Assembly: GCA_034440635.1 (NCBI GenBank)
Contig: JAOTON010000337.1
Coordinates: 1 to 64,000, forward strand
Origin: Lepas anatifera
Taxonomy: Eukaryota; Arthropoda; Thecostraca; Lepadidae
DNA length: 64,000 bases
Direction of reading: 5' to 3'
Shown here: positions 13,001-22,051 of the stretch, one piece after another
Layout of the letters: every line of letters starts with the position of its first letter
How positions within the stretch are numbered: position 1 is the stretch's first letter
Position numbers and translations under genes: made by a program
The notes under the pieces: model-generated
Database searches by the model: none
What the model saw: only the letters and a program-made list of their open reading frames with translations
What the model was told of the DNA's origin: nothing

Positions 13001-14714
13001 GTGCGTTGTCGCATTGTTCACGTTCGCTGTGCGTTGTCGCATTGCTGACCTGCGTGATACGTTGTCGCATCGTTGGCGTCTGTTGTGTGATTTCACATGT
13101 CTTACACACCAGCTGTGTGAATGCGATTTTGACGCGTTCGATGTCTTGTTACGTTTCCGACATGCTTAGCTCGCTGTTTCGTTTCTGACGCGTGCAGCTT
13201 GTCGCGTATTTCTTACTCACACGGTTTGTTGCGTCTCTCTGACGGGTGCGGTTTGGTGCGAATTTCTGACGCGTGCGGTTTGTTGCGTATTTCTGACACG
13301 TGCGGCTCGTTGTATTCCTGACACATGCGGTTTTACTCTTCGAATGTTGCCGTGAAGGGGAATAGCCAGTTATTTCACGTGGAAAATTACGATACATGTG
13401 TGGTTATTGTTTTGTCTGTTTCTTTGTTTGTTTTGGCGACCGTATTATTTCCTGCTCTGGTGATTTCCTGTCGCATTTACGGTCGAACTGCGGTCCGTCG
13501 TCGATTATCTAACGCTGATTGATCGACTTTTGGGTTCGACAACGTTCCAAACTGTAGGGGCATCAGCGCCCACTTCATTGCTTTATATTGTCGAATCTGC
13601 AATAAGAGTTACGGCCACTGAGGGGAATATTATCCGGCTTTCAGAGAAAATCTGTCCTTTCTATGAAGAATACGTTTTATAGTCTGAGCTCACTCTTGGT
13701 CCTGAATGATCGTGAAGTGGATGGCACAAATAAACACGAAGGCTTGTTCAATTATTGAAAGTCCTATCTAGCTAACTCTGAAATGTGAATCCCTCGTTAG
13801 GAAGTCGCACGGTATTGTTCACGGTCCCTAGCATAACTGGGATATGTCGCCTGTAGCGTTATGCCTTGTCATGTTTCCGGCATGCCTGACGCCTTGCGGC
13901 ATTTCCAACATGTGAGGTGGGTTGTCACATTGCTAGCTTGCGCAATGCATACATCGTTGTCGCAGACACGAGTATGTGACGTGTGGTTAGTTGTGTCTCG
14001 GACATGTTTGGTTCGTTGTTGCGTCTCGGACATGCCTGGTTCATTGTTGCGTCTCTGACATGTGTGGTCCGTTATTGCATCTCTGAAAAATGTGGTTCGT
14101 TGTTGCGTTTCTGACGTGTGTGGTTCGTTGTTGCGTCTCGGACATGCGTGATTCCGTTGTTTCGTCTCTGACATGTGTGGTTAGTTGTTGCGTCTCTGAT
14201 ATGCGTGGTTCGTTGTTGCGTCTCTGACATGTATGGTTCGTTGTTGCGTCTCTGAAATTTGTGGTTCGCTGCTTTGTCTCTGACATGTGTTGTTCGTTGT
14301 TGCGACTCTGACGTGTGTGGTTCGTTTTTGCGTCTCTGAAATTTGTGGTTCGTTGCTGCGTCTCTGACGTATGTGGTTCGTTGCTGCGTCTCTGACATGT
14401 GTTGTTCGTTGTTGCGTCTCTGACGCATGTGGTTCGTTGATGCGTCTCTGACGTATGTGGTTTGTTGTTGCGTCTCTGACGTATGTGGTTCGTTGTTGCG
14501 TCTCTGTTTGCGTTGTTCGCCGTCACATTTCTGACGCGTGCTGCGGCGTTTGTGACGTGCGCGGTGCGCTGTCGCAGGCACGATGTCAGCCGCCTGTCAG
14601 CTGGTCCGTCAGCTGGACGCCGTCGTGGCCCAGTGTCTGGTGGTGATCGAGCTGACGGCGCTGGACGGCCGCAGTCGCGTCGACGCACCGGTGAAAGCTC
14701 TGCTTCAGCGCTAG
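937..14714 (+). CDS. APRT: adenine phosphoribosyltransferase gene (exons 937-1025, 1423-1662, 2740-2818, 14578-14714), frameshifted
   Basis: APRT joins adenine to PRPP to give AMP in cytosolic purine salvage. The four pieces line up in order with the whole family: [11 protein letters not shown], then [14 protein letters not shown] and [26 protein letters not shown], then the PRPP-binding signature [12 protein letters not shown], then [20 protein letters not shown]. All visible introns have GT-AG ends and matching phases (1, 0 and 1). The spliced product would be near the usual 180 residues. Intron 4 (2819-14577) is 11.8 kb and full of repeats, much longer than in compact animal APRT genes. 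Exons 2 and 3 need small corrections at 998-1003 (+2), near 1536 (-1) and within 1562-1572 (+2) to stay in frame; exons 4 and 5 are clean. Either this is a real gene with sequencing indels or a recently damaged copy. Retained introns exclude a processed pseudogene. The family assignment is secure; functionality is open. Confidence 0.9.
1423..1662 (+). CDS. APRT: APRT exon 3 (central core)
   Basis: The exon starts after CTCCCGCAG and ends at donor GTGGGT. It encodes [21 protein letters not shown] and [11 protein letters not shown], then RGFLFGPL, then [17 protein letters not shown] and [18 protein letters not shown] and the RKRGKLPG loop are hallmark APRT segments around the substrate site. 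Frame changes are needed near 1536 (one base missing where E-S-R-G is expected) and within 1562-1572 (two extra bases between GPL and ELG). The exon is very GC-rich compared with the flanking introns. It ends in phase 0, matching exon 4. Confidence 0.9.
2315..2362 (+). repeat. 11 bp tandem repeat (GTTGTTTCGC type)
   Basis: About four copies of an 11-base TTTCGCGTTG unit sit in APRT intron 3. The rest of intron 3 (1663-2739) holds a 146-codon open frame on the minus strand (2028-2468) with no recognisable domain and nothing else identifiable. Confidence 0.6.
2740..2818 (+). CDS. APRT: APRT exon 4 with PRPP-binding motif
   Basis: The exon lies between acceptor CCCTTACAG and donor GTAAGT. It encodes [27 protein letters not shown] with no interruption. 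[12 protein letters not shown] is the type I phosphoribosyltransferase signature; its two aspartates and the following Ala-Thr-Gly-Gly loop bind the ribose and phosphate of PRPP. It ends in phase 1 inside the Gly codon completed by exon 5. Confidence 0.93.
3367..3825 (+). mobile_element. CRE-bearing MITE, copy 1
   Basis: A ~459 bp non-autonomous element bounded by inverted AGGGAATNTGGCACC ends. The left flank is TTAT (mutated TTAA) and the right flank is TTAA. Inside are a TGACGTCA palindrome, an AGCCAATCG CCAAT-type box and a second CATGACATCATC site. The same arrangement occurs in the other three copies (5259, 8631, 22630). No coding sequence. The TTAA flank suggests a piggyBac-type transposase acting in trans, which is inference. 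Confidence 0.8.
4018..4729 (+). repeat. 64-65 bp tandem satellite, left block (about 11 units)
   Basis: Units contain GACTCCGGAGTC (a 12 bp palindrome), CACTCCGGGTAATTTGTA, and CCTGAGTACACTGG. Spacing between successive GGGTAATTTG cores is 64-65 bases. Because 64 and 65 are not multiples of three, the long minus-strand open frames across it read three different phases and are not genes. It lies in APRT intron 4. The array continues after the hAT insertion at 5034-5150. Confidence 0.93.
4730..5033 (+). mobile_element. hAT-type MITE inside the satellite, exact 8 bp target duplication
   Basis: 304 bp element beginning CAGGGGCGGACGCAG and ending CTGCGTCCGCCAATG, flanked on both sides by ACTCCGGA (4722-4729 and 5034-5041), which is part of the satellite unit. 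The 8 bp duplication and CAGNGGCG terminus are typical of the hAT superfamily. An internal segment is duplicated (around 4795-4845 and 4905-4940). No coding capacity. A second copy, reversed, forms the outer shell of the nest at 8078-9533. Confidence 0.92.
5034..5150 (+). repeat. 64-65 bp tandem satellite, right block (2 units)
   Basis: Two more units of the satellite, the second diverged (AATACACTCCGGGTAATTC). They follow the hAT element directly, which shows the transposon landed in an existing array. Confidence 0.9.
5259..5702 (+). mobile_element. CRE-bearing MITE, copy 2
   Basis: About 444 bp, TTAA at both edges, terminal inverted AGGGAATGTGGCACC. It contains GCTGACGTCACGG, CAGCCAATTG and a perfect CATGACGTCATC. 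Same orientation as copy 1. Confidence 0.88.
5854..6247 (+). mobile_element. hAT-type MITE
   Basis: 394 bp element starting CAGTGGCGGATCTAGG and ending GTGTCCGCCACTG. Flanking octamers CTTCAGTG and CCGCAGTG agree at 6 of 8 positions, a decayed hAT target duplication. It has two internal near-copies of AAACGTCRCGCGGTGAAA. Non-coding. Confidence 0.75.
6248..7544. other. intron 4 DNA, nothing identified
   Basis: AT-rich sequence with short T-rich runs (6960-7120). Open frames here are short and show no recognisable protein. I see no repeat boundary. Confidence 0.3.
7545..7598 (+). repeat. perfect 27 bp tandem duplication
   Basis: The unit AATGCATGTAAAATACCACA... (27 bases) occurs twice in direct succession, 7545-7571 and 7572-7598. 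Exact identity suggests a recent slippage or repair event. The following 7599-8077 is unassigned. Confidence 0.9.
8195..8502 (+). mobile_element. TIR MITE nested in the hAT element (Harbinger/ISL2EU-like ends)
   Basis: 308 bp with 36 bp terminal inverted repeats, GGGCCTGTTCGATCTGTCAG..., carrying one mismatch, and a TAGG repeat on both sides (8191-8194, 8503-8506). The undisturbed hAT copy has a single TAGG at this place. GGSCCTGTT ends resemble PIF-Harbinger or ISL2EU families; that label is tentative. Confidence 0.85.
8571..9416 (+). mobile_element. second TIR element nested in the hAT element
   Basis: It begins AGCCGGTTTCATACTGAT and ends with the inverse ATCAGTGTGGAACCGGCT, about 20 bp imperfect inverted repeats, interrupting hAT sequence that is continuous in the 4730 copy. 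It is itself split by a CRE-bearing MITE. Superfamily not recognised. Confidence 0.7.
8631..9088 (-). mobile_element. CRE-bearing MITE, copy 3 (innermost layer)
   Basis: Same family as 5259-5702 but inverted. TAAAGGGAATGTGGCACC on the left, GGTGCCACTTTCCCTTTAA on the right. It keeps TCGATTGGCTGATG, CGTGACGTCAGC and GATGATGTCATG sites. Youngest layer of the stack. Confidence 0.85.
9534..10034. other. intron 4 DNA with a fragment of a short dispersed repeat
   Basis: No gene. From about 9985 to 10031 there is an inverted copy of a short repeat (GGAGTTTTAGGGCACTGCAG type) also found at 12840-12900 and 17738-17800. Confidence 0.45.
10035..10909 (+). mobile_element. P1 family TTAA-flanked MITE, copy a
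   Basis: About 875 bp. The right end is CACCGGGGCGCGGATTAA, inverse of the TTAACCCNNGCCCCGGTG end seen in full copies; the left end is decayed. Near the left end lies a perfect hairpin (CGGCGGCGC GAA GCGCCGCCG, 10085-10105). It is rich in AGGTCA/TGACCT hexamers, including TGACCTCTGAGAGGTCA. TTAA flanks plus CCC-initial termini are typical of piggyBac-type elements. Non-coding. Confidence 0.75.
11058..12093 (+). mobile_element. P1-related TTAA MITE, subfamily with GGCCATCGATGGCC termini
   Basis: 1036 bp from TTAACCCTCGCCCCACTGG to a mutated right flank CTAA. Both ends contain GGGGGCCATCGATGGCCCCC, itself a palindrome. The body is a run of AGGTCA, AAGGTCACC and TGACCT motifs (for example 11205-11255, 11695-11735, 11890-11930). 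A shorter copy lies at 60502-61312. Confidence 0.85.
12128..12469 (-). mobile_element. tRNA-derived SINE (SINE-1), copy 1
   Basis: Reading on the minus strand from 12469, the head is CGCCCCAGTAGCTCAGTTGG TAGAGCG, a near-perfect Pol III A box in tRNA-like context, followed by GGGATCGGTTCCCCTGAG as a weak B box. The body matches the + strand copy at 22052-22402. It cannot fold as a whole tRNA because no matching acceptor arm is present. Confidence 0.88.
12580..12747. repeat. ~168 bp near-perfect foldback (hairpin) element
   Basis: Two arms of about 83 bases (12580-12662 and 12666-12747) are inverse copies: GTTCGTATATGGTCGTT ... against AACGACCGTATACGAAC, including TTTTGGGGTCGGAGCTTTC. A direct repeat AACCTTGGAAAT occurs at 12539-12550 and 12748-12759, next to the hairpin. 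Confidence 0.9.
12905..13335 (+). repeat. ~30 bp minisatellite, first block
   Basis: Degenerate 28-31 base units, first of the type GTGCGTTGTCGCATTGTTCA (12905-13080), then GCGTGCGGTTTGTTGCGTAT (13180-13335). It is related to the block at 13860-14535, which suggests one old array with an unassigned interruption at 13336-13855. Confidence 0.8.
13860..14535 (+). repeat. ~30 bp minisatellite, second block, ends 40 bp before APRT exon 5
   Basis: About twenty units of the type TTCGTTGTTGCGTCTCTGAC ATGTGTGG at a 30 base period, best conserved at 13990-14510. Since 30 is a multiple of three, the minus strand stays open as a 10-residue repeat ([10 protein letters not shown] / [10 protein letters not shown] types) for about 190 codons. 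This is most simply a by-product of the period. Confidence 0.92.
14578..14714 (+). CDS. APRT: APRT terminal exon
   Basis: After acceptor GTCGCAG the first two bases complete the Gly codon left open by exon 4, and the frame continues [30 protein letters not shown], then [11 protein letters not shown] and TAG at 14712-14714. This matches the C-terminal part of APRT, which normally ends close to a 'SLLQY'-like tail. The frame is intact. The acceptor has a poor pyrimidine tract because a 30 bp minisatellite runs almost up to it. No AATAAA or ATTAAA was seen in the next ~600 bases, so the poly(A) site is unassigned. Confidence 0.92.
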
Positions 14715-15865
14715 CTGGTATTCGAGCCCTGGCATGTCCTCACTGACGCTACATTGTCATACTGACCTCCGCCGACGTTGATGCTAGCACTGGTTCTTCC
14801 ACCGATACCACTGGTGACAGAAGGGTGGATTTGGCCCCTTTTCAACAACCTCACCGTATTCCAAACATGTATGACCCCTCTTTCTTGATCCTCTCTGGTC
14901 ACCGTTGCAACTGCACATTCCGTATTTAAGTTCGACAATGAAGACTTGACACTGCGAATATTTTGCGTAAAAGAGTTTGTATATCTTGTTAAGTGCCTCA
15001 GAGGCAGAACCTGAAGGTTCTGGTGAATGAAGGTGATGCGACCTCTGTGGAATGTACCTGGGACTAGGTTATGTGCATTAATCTGTAGTGGAGTTCCCAG
15101 CACTCAGTATCAGTGTTAAATGTGCATTACTTATTGCGCTCAAAGTCCAGTGGCGAATCTGGGATATCAATAGGGGACGGTGTGTACCACCTGAGGAGAC
15201 CTTCCTGGCATTCCGAGTGACGCCCTCTGGATGCTTTTTCATGTGTGAATGGGGGTATTGCTACAGTTACCGGATAATAGCGGAGAAAATTTGACCAGAG
15301 GGACGCAGAAAGGAGCAGAGGAGAGAATGAATTAGGAGATCGGGGCCCAAATAGTCAAACGGACATCCGCGACGGGGACGGGTAGTGGACGGACGACAAT
15401 AAGAGACGTCAGATAACCGAGAGACATCTGACGTCATGGCCAATAAGTCATTGTAAAATAATAGAAGATGTAGTGTAGTGTAATAATAGAAGATATCAAA
15501 AGGAAATGCGGCACCTTGTTTGGCTTTGGGCCAGCTCAATTACTGGGATATCCTGCCTTGAATGTGCAATAGGTGGTCGGAACGTAGTTTGCCACTATGG
15601 AGCTTCCCCACCGCTGTCTTTGGTGAGAACTGAGTTCATCTGTCACAGCTGTGAGGTGACAGGTTTCGCTTGCCAGGCTGCATTGCCAGTGTCCGACATG
15701 TTGTGGTGTGATATTCCACTTGGGGCATTTTTTTAGGTTGTTGGCAAGGGTTGCCTTGTCGTCAGAGGCTGGATCGTATGAAGGCCTGTTGTGTAGCGTG
15801 CATTTGTACCCCATTGTCTAAATTTCCAGGGAGGATTATTGAGATGCCATAGATGCCCATGGTAT
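14715..15865. other. region 3' of APRT, nothing firm
   Basis: Holds the presumed APRT 3' UTR. A 130-codon open frame on the minus strand (14711-15103) has no recognisable domain and starts inside the APRT stop region. Nothing else is identifiable. Confidence 0.3.
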
Positions 15866-15867
15866 GC

Positions 15868-16062
15868 GAGCGTTCATTCTAGGAAATAGATGACGATCGG
15901 TGCGTTCACTCTGGGAAATGGATGATGATCGGTGCGTTCACTCTGGGAAATGGACGGTGATCGGTGTGTTCATTGTGGGAAATGGATGAGGATCGGTGCG
16001 TTCATCCTGGGAAATGGATTATGATCGATGTGTTCACTCTGGCAAATGGATGATGATCAGCA
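15868..16062 (+). repeat. 32 bp minisatellite, about 6 units
   Basis: Units of the type GGTGCGTTCACTCTGGGAAA TGGATGATGATC repeat with small changes. No coding signal. Confidence 0.92.
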
Positions 16063-16685
16063 AGGGAAACGTATACAAAACCGGTTGATTGCTAGGAAGC
16101 GAACGGATTCTGGTCTTACTGGTCATTGATTAACATGGTCAGGCCCAGAAGTGGTTTGAAATAGGGGCTTTGGCACTGTGAAACACGTGCCCAGGGGCGA
16201 GTAGAAGGGGTATGGAGTGTGTCACAAGCCCGCGTGGCAAGACTCAGTTTTGTTCAGGTTCTGATGACGGTAGGTCATTTACATGACCCCAGCTGTGATT
16301 CATGCTGCCTTTTCGTATCGTAGACATTCGTACAGATGCTGTTGCCACGCCACATAATTCGCAGCTGGACATAGGCTCTGGGATTTTTATTGGATGCATA
16401 TCGATTGTTCCGCATTATCAAGAGTGCTACCTGATTCCTGGTATTATCATTCCAAACCGTATTGTAGTCGAAAACTACGTTCCAGTGCATGGGGTTAGGA
16501 TGCATGGATGAAGGAAGATAAAGGAGAGGTATTTTTATGAATGTATTGCTGCAGGATGATGGTGAAAATATATCTAACAATGTGAATGGACTCTGACATC
16601 AGCTCCTGGTATTGCTACATCCGATCAATGCAAACGACATTCCGGCTGGCGTGCCGGGGCTCGCGTCTCAGTCGCCCCGCTGCAG

Positions 16686-16786
16686 GTCCGGGGGAGGAGA
16701 AGGTGCGGTGGGCCGTCCCCTCGGAGGGTCTTCAGACTACCAGCAGGTGCCCTTGCCAGCGGCGCCGCCGCGCAATCCTCCCAAAC
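16686..16786 (+). other. weak candidate coding exon
   Basis: A 101 base GC-rich block lies between a plausible acceptor (GCCCCGCTGCAG) and donor (GTAAAA). One frame reads SGGGEGAVGRPLGGSSDYQQ followed by VPLPAAPPRNPPK, resembling a disordered proline-rich protein. No homologue is recognised and no partner exon was found. Confidence 0.2.
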
Positions 16787-19700
16787 GTAAAATCACATTT
16801 GAACACATAAAACGGTGCTGGAATTGCCACTGGATTACGTGGTCGAGCTGCCGACACGGTCTGGGAAGGCTGGTTCTCATTTGTGAACGTCTCGTAAATC
16901 AGGCGGACGCCGCCGGAAGGAGGCGCCTCTCAACCGTCGGCGTGCAGACTGATACTGCCATCTGTTGAAAGAATGTCGCAACAGGTTGGAGGGTCGCCGC
17001 GAAAATCGGCCCCGTGGATTGCTCGAAGGGAGCTGAAAAGCCGCGTTTGTATGTTGGATGTGGAGTGGGATAAAGTACGAAATGGGCTTGCCAAAGTGGT
17101 GTGGGATATATTTTTTGCTTTTGGCAGGCATATGTTCGTGACTGGCTTGCTCCATTCCTGGTCCCGAACCGTGGTTATTTTGGTATCGAGCTGGTGGCCG
17201 CTTGAAAAGTTCTGCTTATTTATGTTTACATTTGCACATTTATCGGAACATAGCTTCCTTACTTTAGGTATGTTGTTTCTTTTCTGCGCAATATGTGTCC
17301 TAAATAAGATGACAATTTTCACTTACCGTAATGACCTCAGTTTTCCAATAGGCATCGTCGACGAATTTACGAGGGCGATTCCTCGTTTAACCGCATACTA
17401 GTTGCCTCATTCCCCTCGATTTTTTTAGGTTTAGTAGACGGATGGTACCATTCAAGTCCTCCGCGTTATCCGTCCGGTGTTTCGCCTCGGGTGACGTTTG
17501 GGGGTGTTTATTCTAGAGGTCACGAAAGGTCAACACATTTTCCGAACATTGCCGAAGTTAAATGTCAATATTTAAGTACTAACGATGGAAATTATGAAAT
17601 TAGGTTTATCGAATGTGCAATCATCTAGCCTAACTAGATTAGATCGCTTAAATCCGATCCGGTGACTTAAATCTAACCCTTGATCCTGCGAAGTCAAATC
17701 GATAAATTTGACAGGTCAATGTTCTCTATCTTGATGATAACTGGAGTTTTAGGGCACTGCGGCAGCAGAGGCTATATATTCCGGATGTTCTGTGCCTTGG
17801 AATTTCGTTTAGCTCACAGGAACTGTTGCTGCATTTGGATCCAAAGTTAGAGAACAAATAGGATGGGCACTGTAACTTTTGGAAATATGCGAAAGTAAAT
17901 TAAGCCAAAGTGAAATTATCAGGGGCTCCGCCACGGTTTTCAGGTTGGGGGAGGGAGACACTCAATAGGGGGCCCCACATGAGGGGGTCTCCTATTCTTG
18001 GGGTGCCTCTGAAGGCAGTAGGGTAATTACCGATCTCTTGTATCCTACGAAGCAGCCGTTGTTGAAATTTCCGAGTAGCTGTGGTCCTGGGTTGTAGTTG
18101 GGCGGGGGGGGTGTTGCGTGGGCCCCCGCTTGAAAGAGTTTTCTGTCTTTTAAGGAACCTCCTTCTCCAGTGATGGATTTAGGTTTGAAGTTTTGGGGCT
18201 AACTTTTTAGTTTAGAACTTCCTTGTAGATTTCAATAGCCTGCTTTCCTAACCTGTGGACATAGCACGTTCTGCTTTGTACAAAAGCTAAGGGAGGCACG
18301 TGAGGACTGCTGAATCTCGTTCCCTAGCCCATCAGCTACATCTGGCCAATGTTTTATTATATTTGACTGGCAAACTTTTCGCTCATCCTGCTTTAAATTT
18401 CAGCTCAAATTTTGAGTCACTGATATTGCCGTTTTTGGGGCCTCCTGCACCAGTTAGTTGGGCTCCTTATAGAATAGAAGCCCTCTTTGGTCCTCTTACG
18501 ACAGCTTTAAGGCCCTCAGGGCCTCCTTTATGCGTCCTGTCGCAAGGACTTCTACTTCTGTTACAGGGGTCTTCAATTAAAGTTTGTGGGGACTGTCTCC
18601 CTTTGCCAGTGGGGAGACGTATCCCCTGTCCCCCCTGTGGCGAGCCCCTGGTCATGCTCATTAATGCATGAACCCTTAGGATATTTGGAACACAGCAAAC
18701 AATTTTGGGCGCATTATTTATCCGATTAACCTTGTTCCTGTCAGAGGAGGGAGGGGCGCATTCTGGCCACCTCCCGTTTTTTTCGGGATATCTCTAAAAC
18801 GGTTCGCGATAGACTTTTAATAGCCTTTTGGCGTTTCATTAATCGCAAGTGGACAGATCTGCCATTTTTTTAGCAAATATAGTTACGAGGAGGGGAGCCA
18901 TAGCTCGGCATTGGGAGGGGGTGGTGAGACGGGAATAGTTGTGTTTGAGGCTCTGTATCTCATCTGTTTTTAATGTGACGGTGGCGTAATTTCGTCTGAA
19001 GCTCCGTGAAAATGATTTGTCCCTGCTCTCAAACACTTTGTACTCAGTATCTGTTCCTTGGAGTAATAACATTTGACCTACAATGCTGCTGCAAGCCCAT
19101 TCTGCCTCTATAAGTGGGGTGAGAACTGGTTTTGCATGTGGTATACATTATGTGATGAATTTTTCCTAAAAAAACGTAGCTTTGTTGAGCGCAAATGAGA
19201 TTTGAAACATTTTATGGTGCATTGTTTCGATCAAAGCCCCCAAAAGGCAATTATTTTGTTTGATTTTACGCATTTTTGTCGTTGGAACTTAACTAAGTAT
19301 TGCTTTTAACCCTTAAGCGGCCAAGTGGTAGTCTCTGATACAGATTGTTTTTAATAATGTTAAACCAACAACGATCACGATCGTGGTTTTTAAGGTGGTG
19401 TGAGTTTTAAATCCGTGCCCGCCTTGCCCCACATAACCATATTTAAAAAAAGATATGTTTCACTATCACTGTGTTCAGATAATATAGTGTAATATATATA
19501 ATATAATATGATGATATAATAAGCTTCTATAATATCATACATTTGAATACCCGCTAAGCAGATACTGAAAATAAAGCCTTGGAAACAGAACCAGAGGCTG
19601 ACAGAGCGCTGGAAGCAAAGTTCTTTGTGTAAGAGAGGGAACAACAAATATCGCTTTTGTAAATTTTGTAAATTGTTTCAGCTAATGTATAAGAAATTGA

Positions 19701-20200
19701 GTAAGCCAACTAGCTCGGTATTTTATTTGTGTCCAATACAGTTTCATGCGTAGATTCTGCAAACATATGAAGTCCGCATTATCCTTGTTTTGCGCCGTTT
19801 TCGGCTATCAGAGGTTTTCTATTATGCTGTTTGTTTTACCTTGGCAAACATCCAGAGCCCATTTTTTCACACTTTTTTGTTGCATGAAATTTGACACCCT
19901 CCGAAAGAGCTTTTTGCGAAAAATGAGATTCTGTCATCTGATAAACTCTGGAACGGTCGCAGTACCCGAAATTCGAGCGGCGAACTTTGCAAGAATATAC
20001 GCTTTCAGTCGGTAACGGGGACATCAGTCCGAAAAAGAGCCCTCTTCGTGAAACCTTGAACACCACATGACAATCAGGGGCATAGCCAGGGTTTCGCTCA
20101 GGGGGGGCGCCCAGAAAAGGGCCCGTGCGACAGCGCCAAAAGGGCCCTGATGGGTAAAAAAGGTCCTGCTTGTTACAGAATAGAGTGCTGAAGAGGGCTT
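16787..20200. other. unassigned stretch
   Basis: A short copy of the GGAGTTTTAGGGCACTGC repeat occurs at 17738-17800. Fragments of hAT-like ends are likely at 17930-18010 (CAGGGGCTCCGCCACGG) and 20072-20120 (CAGGGGCATAGCCAGGG). A 123-codon open frame at 18300-18671 is leucine/proline-rich and unrecognised. 19480-19520 is AT-rich. No gene. Confidence 0.35.
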
Positions 20201-20224
20201 AATACGGGCCTGATAACACAAATA

Positions 20225-21640
20225 ACAAAATAATTTCGGAAGCTGATTGTTGAACGTCTTGAGCTAGCAACGAAACACCTATTGATAACTAATGATAATG
20301 ATAAACAAACTAGGAATGCGATGTCACCCGCAAGATTAATAGCAGTACATTGCAGCACACACCACTTTTTAGGCCTACGCATAGAAAGTCGGACAACCAT
20401 GGTTAGGCGGCCGTACACAGTGGCTTCTGGCTTCCTGGGGACCGGATGGGAGTGGTATCGAAAGAATGTGACAGGGAATGGCCAATGGTAAAGAAATAAA
20501 GAGATGTTCATGTCATACATATACATATATATATACCTACTCAGCTAACTGCCTCATGCATCCTGTGATTTGCCTTGAAACCTCCTTGCTCACACGGTCA
20601 GAACTATTTATCCCTCCGCCTTGAAAATAATCATTCTGAAGTTCTAGTGTTGATACGCTTGAAAGTCAGCCGGCGGGTATCTTACACGTCCATTGTGTGT
20701 TGTATTTCCAATAAGGATGTGTCAATTTGAAGAAAAAAATATTGAACATCTTCATGCACCCTGATGTCAAAAATAAACCGGACTCGAAATGAGCGTATTC
20801 AATTTTTCCCGTCAAGAATATTTACGTACCAAACTCATTTAACAAAATCATGTCTTACCAGTGCTATCGACATCGCACAATGTATGTACAAACACCTCCC
20901 CCATACATCCACCCACGTAGAATGTCTCTTCTGTCTTCCCCTCAGTCCAACAGCAGGCACAACCACCAACATTCTCAACACCACGCAGGTAGGTTTTATA
21001 ATCTGCCACGCGCCCCTCCCCACCGAGGCTTGAACTCGGCGCCAGCATTGCCTAGCGTGACCTCTTTACCCCCTATGCCCGCAGGCAAGCGGCCACCAAC
21101 GGATGGCGGCCGCTGATTGGTGGAGGCGCGTTCACTTGTATTGCGAGAAACTGAGCGGAAATTTATCCTTGAAAATGATAGAGCATAAAGCCATGAATCA
21201 CGAGATGCCTTATTGACATATCTTTCAAATATTCCTAGCTCTCTTTACTTTGTATTGGCCCTGATTATCCGCTCCACCATCCGAGGCTGCTCTTCGGTAC
21301 AGGCGAGACGGCGCGGCGGCGGAGTCAGCACAGGCTAGCCGGCGGCCGAGTTAGCTGAAGACAGGAGTGTCGCGATAGTTTTCTGCTGAGTGGAGATGAG
21401 TGGGGTCCGGCCCGAAGGTAACCGGGGGAAGGAAGGGAGCGCACATAGAAACTTAACTGTGGAACGAGTTATAGAGATTGGGGACTAAAAGAGGGCGCTG
21501 CTGAGATGGAACCAGATTATATACCGGGGAGGGAAGCACGTGCTGCTTTGCTCTATTTTGGATGGCGCAAAAATACAAAACTTCAGTCGCGACTCAAGAC
21601 GTTGTCGATTTTAAGCGCACTTTTTCACTTCTGACACCAT
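20225..21640 (+). repeat. dispersed repeat family Q, copy 1
   Basis: Contains segments shared in the same order with 33665-36930 (inverted), 38940-41935 and 49415-55290, e.g. GAAAGTCGGACAACCATGG, the TTTATCCCTCCGCC block, the GATTGGTGGAGGCGCGTTCA block and the GCTGCTTTGCTC block. It is non-coding and family type is unknown. The right edge is not clearly defined, and 21640-22050 shows nothing identifiable. Confidence 0.75.
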
Positions 21641-22051
21641 GCCATGGAAAGTAAGACAGAATGGCGAAACACAGCTTCATAGGCGACGTAACGTTTTCTT
21701 CTTCTAAGGAGGGTGCTCTCACGTGGATCTATCATACTAACGTGGATTTTCGAAAACCATTAGGGGCATCCAAATCCAAAAGCTGTCAATTACAACCGTG
21801 TTAGGAGAACCATCGCATTCTGAAGACTGATTCAAAACACCGCAGTACCCTTAAAAACACTGAACATTAGACCCGTTACTGCCAATATTAAAACATACTG
21901 GGTGACTAGGCACTGTATGTGCATCCAGAGATAGAAATCAATACCTCATCCCCGAAGGCAACTTCAAAGTTTCATTAGCGGTGTAGCATTTAGCTTGGCA
22001 CTGAACAATATACCCAGGAAACATTTTTAATGCATTATTTTGTGAGCGATT

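Noticed and set aside
12905..14535. CRISPR array
   Set aside because: Units are contiguous degenerate repeats with no unique spacers, and the sequence is eukaryotic.
14041..14688. 215-codon minus-strand open frame with a 10-residue repeat
   Set aside because: It is produced by a 30 bp minisatellite and overlaps APRT exon 5 on the opposite strand; the second long frame in another phase has the same cause.
937..14714. APRT as a processed pseudogene
   Set aside because: Introns with GT-AG ends and consistent phases are retained, so it is not a retrocopy.
14711..15103. 130-codon minus-strand open frame after APRT
   Set aside because: No recognisable domain, overlaps the APRT stop codon and probable 3' UTR, and no splice or promoter context.
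18300..18671. 123-codon plus-strand open frame, leucine/proline rich
   Set aside because: No family resemblance, T/C-rich composition, no supporting neighbours.
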